DNA of 64,000 nt from Adineta steineri (taxonomy: Eukaryota; Rotifera; Eurotatoria; Adinetida; Adinetidae). The notes below the pieces were generated by a model. That model searched no databases, had not been told where the DNA came from, and was given only the letters and a program-made list of their open reading frames with translations. This document shows, one piece after another, positions 48,883-59,542 of this stretch (the stretch's first letter is position 1; each line of letters begins with the position of its first letter). The DNA lies in the NCBI GenBank assembly GCA_905250115.1, contig CAJNOI010000034.1, positions 263,390 to 327,389 on the forward strand. Reading direction: 5' to 3'. A program made the translations under genes and the position numbers.

Positions 48883-49601
48883 ATGCATCGAACACATGCT
48901 GATCTTATTCAATTACTTGTTCGAAAAAATATTATTAAAAATGAACGAATTAAAACAGCTATGTTAGCAACGGATAGATTAGATTTTTCTACAGATCGAT
49001 TATATGAAGATGTACCACAACCAAGTGATTATATATATATCAGAAAATAATTCTAAAATTTATCTTGATTCTTTTTTTTTAGTTGGTTATAATGTAACTA
49101 TATCAGCACCACATATGCATGCACATGCACTTGAAATGTTACATGATAAACTTATTCCTGGTGCTCGTGTACTTGATGTTGGATCAGGTTCAGGATATTT
49201 AACTGCATGTATAGCTCGTCTTATTCAACCGAATGGTAAAGTAATTGGTATTGAACATATACCAGAATTAGTTCAATTATCAATAAAAAAATATTTCGAA
49301 AAATGGTCGTTCATTATTTAATGATGGAATATTAGAGATTGTATCAGGTGATGGTCGTCTAGGTTATTCACAAGGTGGTCCCTATGATGCAATTCATGTT
49401 GGTGCAGCATCACCGAATCGACCTAATGAATTAATTGAACAATTAAAACCTGGTGGACGTTTAGTAGTACCTGTTGGTGTTGGAAGTCAAAAAATGATGA
49501 TCTATGATAAAAAAAATGATGGTCATGATGTTCATGAACGTGCAACTTTAGGTGTAAGTTATGTTCCATTAACAGATAAATCAAAACAATGGCGACATTG
49601 A
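48883..49601 (+). CDS. PCMT1: Protein-L-isoaspartate O-methyltransferase, with a one-base frame break
   Basis: Exons 48883-49024 and 49083-49601 (intron 49025-49082). The enzyme methylates abnormal isoaspartyl residues using SAM, starting repair of aged proteins in the cytosol. Exon 1 encodes [20 protein letters not shown] and MLATDRLDF. Exon 2 encodes [19 protein letters not shown], the SAM-binding [26 protein letters not shown], then [32 protein letters not shown] and [11 protein letters not shown] at the end. As written, the frame shifts inside or next to an A7 run at 49285-49291: upstream codons run into a stop at about 49319, whereas the rest of the enzyme continues in the next frame with no room for an intron. 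Everything else is intact, so a homopolymer sequencing error is likely; a real null allele is possible. The start ATG lies 247 bp after acinus. Confidence 0.88.
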
Positions 49602-50934
49602 TATAGTATGATCTATTCAGATTTCTTTTTTTCGAACTTTTGTAAATAAATAAATAAATAAATAGTCTGTAAATTAGGTTTTTATCTAATTGATCTATTA
49701 ATAACAAGATGTTAGAGATTGTCATATTTTTGTTAGCTTGTACTTATATCTAAATTACTTATATAGTCTACCTAAAATAGATGTTTGAGTATCTGTCAGA
49801 CGAGAATTTTGTATGCCTACTAGTTTTATGACATAAACATAAGCAAGATTATTTCCAGAAATATATCGTTAATGGTATTGTTTTTAATTATTCATACCCG
49901 AAGTGCTGTCAATATGTCGCTTATTAAAGCAACATATACTATATGTTAATTGCTTATAGTATAGAAGTAAACTTAGATACAATGTATATATATATATGTC
50001 AGTTAAGAAGATATTAGCAATGTTTTTAGGCATAGTGATAATCTACTTATAATGGATATTTGTCATTTGTATAATTAACAAAGAGAAACAAATAATTATA
50101 GAATATTCGATCAAGAACTTTACTAATATTTGCATGTTTTTCATCAGAATCAAATTTACGATTTCATACTGATCAGCTTTAGATAAATTTTTCGTCATAT
50201 TTTTATTCTCTAAGCTAACAGATCATCATATTAATCTATTTCTAAAAATAAACAATTTGGAAATTGCATCCGAAGATGAATATAATTAAACTAGAAATTG
50301 ATTATTGCTACTATTTTCTAGAAAGCACTTATCGGAATTTCTTTCATATATATTTCAAAGGAATATAATCAATAATGAAATACAAGATCATATATTATAT
50401 ATATTAATAAAAGTCAAAAGAAATTTTACTAATAAATATTTTATACAGATATTCATGTTGATAGGATAGATTTCTTTTTTTCAGCAAAATGAATAATGTT
50501 TGAAATTATGAAAGAAATTAATGTCAGATACCTATATTTGAACAAAAAACCTTAATCGTATGTCTAATTTCGCGTAAGCATTCTATCTATATCTCGTTAT
50601 CATTTTTTTTTGTTTTCGATATTTTATCATGTCTAATAGATCAAATTATCGTAAGGAATCCTTCAGTAATGCTTATCGATTAAATCCAAGCATTCTTTCG
50701 ATGATATTCAACCTCCCTTCTTTCTTTTCTTTTCCTATTGACTTCGAAAAGGGTAATTGATTTCATTAGAATTCCGATCAAATCATCGTTACTTGGAATT
50801 CATTATTTTCATAAAAATCACATTTTATTCTCTTTTTTTTTGGCACTCTCTATTTCCAAAGAACACATACAAAATAAAATTGCAACAATGAATCACAAAA
50901 ATAAATTTTTCTTTTTTTTTTTCTAAATCAAACA
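49602..50934. other. Convergent intergenic region
   Basis: 1.3 kb between the methyltransferase (+) and the GPCR (-). An AAAT tetranucleotide run (about 49643-49663) just past the methyltransferase stop provides several AATAAA signals. No gene is seen in the rest. Confidence 0.5.
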
Positions 50935-52433
50935 CTATCTCGGTACTAAAGAAACTGATTCTCTATGTGTATTATTATCCATTATTGTCAGATTTGTTTG
51001 TTTCATAGTGTTTAACCTGTTGGCTTTTTTAAGATTTTTATTAGTTTGTGTGAGATTAATATTTTCAAGTCGAACTGATTTTGATCGTTGTCGAATGGTT
51101 CGTTGACAACATTGTGGTAAATGTGGAAATAAAACTAGAAACCATTCACATAATGTTCGTCGATATGGTGGTGATGTAATTCCTAAAATTATTCGTATGA
51201 TTTAATTTGAAATTCTTTTGTTTTTTAATTAAAAATTTACCATAAAAAATAAAATTTAATGAATGATTACAATATTGCATTAAATAAATAATAGCTTTAA
51301 AACGTGGATACGCTCCTTCTTCATCACGGCTACGAAATAAAATGGTTGTAACAAATACAACTGGACTTACAAGAATAAAATAAAGTAAATTTAATGTAAA
51401 TAATAAATAGAATAAACTTTTGGCTTTATTTGGTGTTGTACCCAATGGATTATTTGCTCCTGAACGACGTGAACGAAATACACGTCGTTGTTGATAATAA
51501 ACACGATAGACGATAAGAAATGTTCCAATACTCATAACTGTAAATGGAATAAGTGCATATAGACATACGTCAATCCATTCCCATACCTAATAAATATTTC
51601 ATAGGTTGTTTTTTTTTATTCCTTCCGTGTTTTTTAATAAAGAAACTACTTACATGATCCCAAAAAAATTCATACCGACTACCTTGTAAAGCTTCACATT
51701 TCTTATCAGTTAGTTTTGTTTTGAATGGAACGATAGTTGTTGTTGTTATATTTAAATCAGATAAATCTCGTTTATTTCTTAAACAAGTTGAATTCCATTG
51801 AGAATTATCACAGATTGAAAATATTGATTGAGTATTACGTTTTTGTATTAAATTATTATTTATATCCGATTCATTTAAAATCAATGATTCGTGTGCTGTA
51901 ACAATTGTTTGATTTTGATGATATTCAATGGAATTTGTATCATGTTGTAAACGAAGAAATATTAGTTCATGACAATTAAGTAAAGCAGTAAGTAATAAAA
52001 TAATTCCAACAATATATTCCGCTGAACGAGGTGTACAAAATTTTTTTGCAAATTTTATAAAATTTGTTGCTACAGCTCGATCAACAGATATAAAAGATAA
52101 AATCCATGATGATGAATGTTGAGACCAATATGTAATAAATGTATGTAAACGACATGATACTGGATTTAAATTTCTTAAAGAAAATGTTCCACCATATTCA
52201 GTCATAAGAAATAAATCAAGTAAACCTGAATATAAAACTAATAAATCCATTAATGAAAGTAATGCAAGATAACGAAATGTTGATGATTTACGTAATGTTC
52301 CATACGAAAATATAATATATGAAACAATATTACCGAATGTACCAACGATAAGAAGAAATATTGAACCATACCGTATTAAACGTGTATCTAAACCAAATAT
52401 GGCTGTTGATGATGGTTGTATATTAGTACTCAT
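50935..52433 (-). CDS. Rhodopsin-class G-protein-coupled receptor, orphan (peptide-type)
   Basis: Exons (minus) 52433-51654, 51586-51241 and 51182-50935 give 457 aa. Seven hydrophobic helices are visible. TM1 has GTFGNIVSYIIF (the conserved Asn), TM2 LALLSLMDLLVLYSG (conserved Asp), the Cys of the TM3 disulfide is in NPVSCRLHTF, and the DRY position reads SVDRAVAT. A long second extracellular loop (about 90 residues) carries several N-glycosylation sequons (NQT, NES, NST, NIT). TM6 is LLFTLNLLYFILVSPVVFVT and TM7 ends CNHSLNFIFYGI, a variant of NPxxY. The tail is basic and Ser/Thr-rich with SPPYRRTLCEWF as helix 8. The pattern fits peptide receptors of invertebrates; the ligand is unknown. 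I start at MSTNIQ; CTTTCTAG sits 9 bp upstream of this ATG, a likely acceptor for a 5'UTR intron or spliced leader. Confidence 0.88.
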
Positions 52434-55400
52434 CTGAGCATCTAGAAAGATTTTCAATAACTATTATCAGTCAACACATCATTTATTCATCCATGCGAAA
52501 ATCAGCAACGCTCATAAACGTCAGATTTGATTATATAGGACGTATCTAACAAATAATGATTCTTCTTTTTTTTTTGCTTCTCTCCTTTTCCATTTGTCTC
52601 TATCTCTCTTCCTTTTCTTTTATAGACTGAAGCGAGAAAAGAAAATGGTTTTTTTATTATTCTATTATAAATAAGCAGTAATAAATATTTTAGATTTCGT
52701 TTGTTCTTAAATAAAAAAAAATTACTTTTCCTGTGTAAATTGTTTAGTTGAAATGATACATTATAAATGAAGCAAATAAAGTTAATATTTCTTTCCGATG
52801 AATAGTTTTCTCGGGACGTCGTATTTCTTTCTCCTTTTTTTAATCCAGTATTAATTCTTCTATTAACGTTTCTTTTTCTAATTACTTACACATAGAGACG
52901 AAAAAGGAAGTAAGATAAGATCGTACCTACGTTGTTTTTTTCTCGCTCCTCTTATACATGATATATTTTCAGTTTATAGTTATCTATTCTGATGACAAGA
53001 TTAAAGTGTTTTTTCTATATTTATATACATACATACTCATACTCATATAAAACACATATTGTCTGTTGATTACAGGAATAGAACTATTTATTAGTTCATT
53101 CGGCCTTAAACATTCATTCTATTATTGTTTATTAACTATTGAATAGTTGTTGTTATTGACAGCCATTTTGACAGATTCTATCGGTTAAGTTTTGTTCGCT
53201 CTGTCATCTCATTTCTCCGATCATTCATGTTATTTCCCTGGTGGCTTTTTCTTTCTCCTTCGTTGCGAGTCATTTAAAAGAGTTTTATTCATTTATTCAT
53301 AGATAATGATGGATAAGTATTCATATGGGTATATTCAATGCTATTTCCGTATATAAGATTGATCGAAAAAGTCTAATAAATAACTATCAAATTTACATAT
53401 AAATTCAAATAATCTATAACAATATTGAGTTACATATGATATTATCGACTATATTAACATCAAAATTATAATGTATTTAGTTTAAATTGATCAATAAAGA
53501 CGGAATACAAAACAATATATATTCATATTGTTTTTGAAAATATCTATGATAAGTAATATCTTATAATCAAATAACTAACTTAATAATAATCTTTTCTAAA
53601 TTCTAACTTAAATATTATTTTTTTAAATTTTTTAAGAAATAAAAAATCAAACTTACATTTTTTTTGATATTTTTTATTTTATTCACATTCTTATCATTCG
53701 TTGAAATCTTTAATCTATGCTCGACGTATATTCTATATACTTAAGAAAAGATTCTATCATTGTACTCCAAAGCACAAGACAAAAATATAAAGCAACAATA
53801 CAAAGAGAATTTGTTAAAAAACAGAACAGAATATATGGAAGTTCTCTTCTTTTCTTTGTTTCCTCATTTTTTTTTCTTTTTTTCTCATTAATCTAGCACT
53901 CTTCCTTCTTGCTAGCATACATAGGTCTAGTAATACTTACGAGCAAAAAACGGAAACTATCGTCGAAGACAGAAACACAAGTCTTTCTAGTATTAAAAGA
54001 ATAAGGGGATTAATTCGGAATAAGAAAGAGGTATTGATAATAAGTACGACTAAGCAGAAAAAAAAGAAGAAGAAGAAGAAGAAGAAGAAGAAGAAGGGAA
54101 TTGTGCACAATAGAATGATAGATGTTGAATAGATTATAAGTGTATGACGACATTCATAGTCGAAAACATAGTTAAAATTCGATAAGCAAACTATCTATGT
54201 CGATATTTCTTTAAGCTATTCTGTACATGATAAAGATGATGTCGATAATATGATTGATATACATACTATATAGGTCTTGGCCTCGACTGTTGCTAATTTG
54301 ATTTGTAAAAAAAAACCAAAAGTAATTACTTTTTTTGTATCATCAAGTTAGTATTTGTCGATGGAATACAAATGTCAATCGTGCGAACAAATCTATGATA
54401 AAACAACACGATAAAAACCTTTCAACAATTACGAACGAAAAGATCAAAACTTAATAGATGAGTCTGTCAAAAAACTAAGCTTTAATATATAATAAATAAC
54501 GAGTAAAATACTTGAGATAATTAGTATTGTCAATAGAAGGTGTGCCATATTTATTTTAAAAAAAAATCTATTAATAAATACAGGAAATAGAATTAATTTC
54601 ACTTAATTTGTTTTTTTGCACGTCGACATCCATTGATTTGCTTGTGCTCTATTGACTCTATTTGCAATTGTATAGAAAACTTCGTTTCTCATTATTCTAA
54701 TATAACTAATTCAGTCGTAATAAGAGGATTATTAAAATTATTTTCATATACTATGAACATATTATTCTGTTCTATTCTCATGAGATTATATGATTTCCAT
54801 TGACGTGTTTAGCTATTAACTTAAACGATTTGTATCATAGAGTAAAGAAAGAAAGAAAGAAAGAAAAGAAAATTTTTCTTAGTATGATTGCATCGAATAT
54901 AACTATTAGATAAAACTAAGTTAAAACGTAATTAATAATAAATGTAAAAAAATCCCTTGGTTACTTTTCTCTCGTGAGACACGATATCTCAAACGATTAC
55001 TTTTTTTCTTGTTTTTCTGTTTATCAACAACTCAGACACAAAAAAACAGAATTACGTATAACAATTAGTAGCAATAAATTCTGTCGAGATTATATGACAA
55101 ATTAACACATTAAAATAATTAATGTAAAGATTTATTGAACTAACATTTTCTTAAGTCTATTCGATAAGACAAGTGTAAATTATATTAATATTGCTTTCAA
55201 AAAAGGATCAACAATGCACGTCAATTCGATTATCTATTAAATTAAATCATGATAATATAGTTTACAGTTAGTTTAAGCAACAAACAAAAAAAACATTGAT
55301 CAATTGATTGAATACAAATCAAAACAATCGAATATATATTTAGTCATTTGATAAAAAATAACTTTATGCATGCACGTTATTTACACTTCGTGATCTCGAA

Positions 55401-56152
55401 TGTTTCTCAATCAGTGAATCTATATTAAATAATTTATCAAAATATTAACATTTTTCGAGCGAAAAAAAATAGATAATTCTTAAAATTGAAAAAGGAAATA
55501 TAGACTGATTGTAAGAAAATAGATGTAATATAATCTTTTCTTAAGTCATTAAAGCCTTCTTGATGAGAATTTATTGTTATATTAGGAATTTTCATTAAAT
55601 CAATAAAAAACACTTCTAAGAGTTCTGTATATCTAAAAATAAAGATTATTGACATTATATTAGATAAGGTTTCTTTAATCAAAAAACTGTCACGAATCTA
55701 TAAAGTTCAAAAATCTATTTATGAAATTTTCTTCTATAAATATCATCTGTCAACTATGTTATAAATCGTCAATAGTTTTCCAAGTTTACTCGTTGTCATT
55801 ATCTACTTATTAGACTTTCGGAAATTATGGTTTAGCAGTTCTATTTAGCATAAAAAGCACACTTCCGAGAGATGAATTGTAGACAGTTCATTGGATGTAT
55901 TTTACAAACATATAAAGAAAAGATCAATGGGTAGTCTCGTCTCTAAGAAATTCATGTGTAAATACATATACAAAAATACCATATTTAAACTTGTCAACAT
56001 CTATTTTATTATCATATAAGATTTATTTTCTTGCTTTTGTTTTAACTATTAGAAAAAAAAGACTGTTTAAACTTACAATAAAAAGAAAAAAAAGAAAAAG
56101 CTCTATTCTAAATATAAACGTTTATATTTATATATATATTTATTTCATTCTT
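52434..56152. other. Long intergenic region upstream of the GPCR
   Basis: 3.7 kb of AT-rich DNA with no supported gene on either strand. The minus-strand frame at 55437-55682 is Phe/Ile-rich without family match. The region holds an AAG microsatellite at 54064-54096 and several T and A runs. Confidence 0.5.
54064..54096. repeat. AAG trinucleotide microsatellite (11 units)
   Basis: Eleven uninterrupted AAG units, preceded by an A run. All-purine strand, so triplex-prone and likely to vary in length. Confidence 0.85.
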
Positions 56153-56890
56153 CTAAGTGCCAATAAATGATGATGATCTTGAATTGTATACTGGAGTGGG
56201 TTTTTGTAATATTTGACGAATTTTTGAAAAAACAAAACTTTGATGAAGAATATTTTCACTATTATAATCACTTTCTTCACTAACTAATTCTAAACCATTA
56301 CGTAAAAGTATTTCCAAAATTTCAATAATACTCATATTGGATATTTCAATACAACCATAACGTTTACCTTCAAGATTTTGAGAAGAATAATTAGTTGGTG
56401 CTGAACCAACTGTTTGAGAACGTCCAATTACACTTAATCTTCTACGTCTTGTTACTGGACTATTTGATGTTTTCGGTGTTGTTGATGGTGATTGAGAAGA
56501 TATTGAAGTACGACGAAGTTTCGAATCCATTTCCGATGTGTCAGCATCTTCATTTTCTTCGGCTGTAGTTGAAAAATTTGTTAGATTAAAATTTGGTTCT
56601 ATTGAATCATCATAAACAGTTATATTTGATGTATAACGTTCAAATATACCACACAAAAAATGTAATTCACCAAAAATAAGTATTTTCGAATCAATTGAAT
56701 AAGCTGAATTTGACTCATCTTCACGTTTAACATAAATTGTATCTGTATATCGATATTGTTGTTGAGGAGATAGACTTTTTTCACCAATTGATGTTAATGT
56801 TCGACGACGAACATTGAGAACAGATTCAAGATCAACACTACCTACATTCGAAGGAAGAGGAGGAGGATTAGAAGTAGAAGGTGAAGACAT
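56153..56890 (-). CDS. Unknown family, downstream tandem paralogue (A)
   Basis: A single exon encodes 245 aa, starting MSSPSTSNPPPLPSNVGSVD. It shares with its neighbour (56997-57729) the N-terminal motif VDLESVLNVRRR, then RYTDTIYVKRED, the segment GELHFLCGIFERYTSNITVY and, near the C-terminus, GKRYGCIEISNMSIIEILEI. Between the last two lies an insertion of about 75 Ser/Thr-rich residues including the basic SPVTRRRRLSVIGRS, which looks like a phosphorylation site. No signal peptide or membrane span. The neighbour has two introns in the corresponding region and this copy has none. I do not recognise the family; the C-terminal helix (IIEILEILLRNGLELVS) suggests a small alpha/beta regulatory domain. 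The ATG lies 106 bp from the neighbour's stop and just 6 bases after a strong splice-acceptor sequence. Confidence 0.75.
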   Translation of the reverse strand: MSSPSTSNPPPLPSNVGSVDLESVLNVRRRTLTSIGEKSLSPQQQYRYTDTIYVKREDESNSAYSIDSKILIFGELHFLCGIFERYTSNITVYDDSIEPNFNLTNFSTTAEENEDADTSEMDSKLRRTSISSQSPSTTPKTSNSPVTRRRRLSVIGRSQTVGSAPTNYSSQNLEGKRYGCIEISNMSIIEILEILLRNGLELVSEESDYNSENILHQSFVFSKIRQILQKPTPVYNSRSSSFIGT

Positions 56891-56930
56891 TATTATCTAA
56901 AGAAGAAAAAAAAAAGGAAAAGAAAAAACT
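56891..56930 (-). promoter_or_regulatory. Candidate trans-splice (or 5'UTR) acceptor before gene A
   Basis: Read on the minus strand, a long T/C-rich tract runs into CTTCTTTAG at 56897, then six bases and the ATG. Only 106 bp separate this gene from the stop of the upstream paralogue, leaving little room for a separate promoter. Confidence 0.5.
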
Positions 56931-56996
56931 ACAAATTCTAAACTAATACAATGTCTTTATTTTTATTTTAATCTTTTTTTTTATTGAATATATATT

Positions 56997-57729
56997 TTAA
57001 TGAGCTTTTGTGTCAATTGTTGGTAAAGCACGAGACATATCTTGCGAATCTTTGTTACGTAATAAAATAAATTCTTGTAATTTTGTTGTTGCACCAAAAT
57101 TTGTTGAATTAGCCACAATTGAAAAATAATGTTTATGTAAAATTTCTAAAACTTCAATTAATGACATTGTTGGTAATTCAATTGTTGTATAAATTTTTCC
57201 CGATAAACGATCATGATTTTTAATTGATTCAGGATCTTCATGATGTATTTTAATATGTGATGTATATTTTTGAAATATATCCGTTAAGATATGATAATCA
57301 CCTAAAGAAATATTTTGAAAAAAATATGTTTAAATAGAAATTCTATATATGTATATTTATATATAAATATGCAACAAACCATGAAATACACATCGTGCAT
57401 CTTCTTTAAGTATATCGGTCGATTTTTCAACTTTTAAAATGATTACATCGGTATAACGATGAGAATCTTGGGATGCTTGAGGAGCTGTTACAGATAATCG
57501 ACGTCGACGAACTTGAAGAACAGATTCAAGATCAACATCAGTTGTTGACATTTTTCTTGATTGACTATTATCCATTGAGATTGACTAAAAATATAAGAAT
57601 ATATATATATAATTCATCTTCTAATTTAATATATACTACCGATGAACGTAAATTCGAGATAGAACCTCGACGTTCATCTGTATTTGCTCCTGTAGAATCT
57701 TTTCGGCCTTTTGTTGCTTCGTCAGACAT
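56997..57729 (-). CDS. Unknown family, upstream tandem paralogue (B)
   Basis: Exons (minus) 57729-57640, 57584-57380 and 57301-56997 give 199 aa. The N-terminus is MSDEATKGRKDSTGANTDER; then come RRGSISNLRSS, DVDLESVLQVRRRRLSV, SHRYTDVIILKVEK, GDYHILTDIFQKYTSHIKIH, GKIYTTIELPTMSLIEVLEI, and a tail ending PTIDTKAH. RRRRLSV and RRGSIS are basophilic kinase-type sites. The conserved part (about residues 65-180) aligns with the downstream gene, showing an old tandem duplication followed by divergence. No signal peptide or TM. The last segment (a strand, then P-x-M-S-L-I-E-V-L-E-I helix, then a strand) faintly resembles the small GTP-cyclohydrolase feedback-regulator fold, but that is a weak impression only. 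Confidence 0.78.
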
Positions 57730-59542
57730 TTTTATGAAATTGAAACTGAATGTATTTTTTACTCCTTACTCTAACCTTATATGATTCTCTTTCTATGGCA
57801 TCATAAAAAAAAATCGTTCTGTTGTTTTACCTATTATAATCGATGGGTGTGATCTTTATCGAAAAGATATATCGGCTCGTAAAACTTAATAACAATATTT
57901 GCCTGCCGTTTTTTTTTCTTTTTATCTTTATCTTTCTTCTCTCTTTTTTTTCTTCGTTTTTTTTTTTAAATATAAAATACTAACAAAAGAATGGTATGTA
58001 GAATATCAACAGCGATATATGATAAAAAAAAGAAGTGAAAGAAAGAAAAATATATATTCTTATCGTCAAACCAAGCAGAACAAACATCTTATCACTATAA
58101 AAATTGTGCTTACGCATATATATATATATACAGATTCTTTTTTTTCGTTTTTTTCGTCTTATACGATGCATTTTTTTTCTATTATCGAAATAGATTAGAT
58201 TTTAATTGCGTCTTATAAAATGACAGAAATACTTGTAAATCTATATATAGGTTATCAGTTAATCAATAGAATATACCTTTTCTTTTAACAATGGATGCGA
58301 CATGCTGATGATTTGATATTTATTTGTTATTATAATTTGATAACTTGTTAGAAAAAATGTATTTTCTTTTTACAAAATTCTATTCGTACTGGTGAAATGA
58401 GTGAAATGAAATATTATTCTTGAAATCCTTATGTATTTCTTTCCTCTGCTTCAAGGCAATGTAAAGAAAGAATATATTGGCAGCAAAAATATGTAACATT
58501 GACGATCGAATGCATACTTTCTTACACTTTTATAATACAACGACGAAATACGAAATACGTGCTCGTCGTCATCATTGAGAATGTTAACAAGTGATTTACA
58601 TAAATAATATTACCTTATTCAACAAACGAAAGAAAAAAATAACACTTTTTTTTACTTTCCTTGACAATATAAATATTAAAAATGATACAAAGTAATCGAA
58701 TTTTATGAGTAAAGTTAAATTCGGAGTATATAGTTTCATAAATTCTTCAGTGATTGTTTTACTGCTATATTTGATAGAAATTGCATACAATAAAAATTTG
58801 ATTCTTTTTTGTATAACTAATTGAAAAAAAGCACAGAAATAAAAATGATTTCGTTTAAAATCAATTTTTTGAAATAGAATAGTTTATTATGTAAAGAAAG
58901 TACAATAAGAACATATAGTACAAAGGTTTAAAAAACGATCATAAAGTTTTTGTTATTTGAATCATTTTATTTGATCTATATAATACAAAAATGACTCTTA
59001 ATATTTTATGCATATAAATTTCTTCGTCAAGATTTATTGAATATTTATAATTTAGTTTTTATAAGAACATTTTATTTTCAACTTGTATATAATTGATTTC
59101 AATATTTATTTAATATATATGTAATACATTTCTTTATGAAAGCTAAGCAAATCTTTTACATGAATAAAAATCATATTATTATGATTAGAAATGTCCAATA
59201 AACTCTATGAAAAAATCATTAAATTTATCAGAAAAAAGTATTTATATACAAGTACCATCCATGATTTCTAGATAGTCATTCCATATGTAACCAATAGTAA
59301 CGTGCCTCTATTCATATGATATTTCCATGTATTCTACTCGTTGAAAATGAGACACATGGTATTAAAAGGAAGAAAAAAAATGACGGATGATAATATTTTC
59401 TTCATGACATGTTATCTGACGTATAGAAAAAAAAATGACTCATAAAGAACACTAATTCAGTAATTTGAGTTCTTATAATTGTCTACACAACAAATATAAA
59501 AGAAAGAATTATGTACAGCATAAACTAAATTCATATTATTCG
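57730..59542. other. Divergent intergenic region
   Basis: 1.8 kb between paralogue B (-) and the TIR gene (+). The frames at 57899-58198, 57980-58171 and 58596-58790 are low-complexity (Lys/Phe/Tyr). No gene, hairpin or strong repeat seen. Confidence 0.5.

Noticed and set aside
52434..52457. GPCR start eight codons upstream (MKIFLDAQ)
   Set aside because: It would begin at TTG, and a splice acceptor CTTTCTAG lies inside; the first ATG gives MSTNIQ.
55437..55682. 81-aa minus-strand frame
   Set aside because: Phe/Ile-rich translation of AT-rich DNA, no acceptor/donor pattern, no family.
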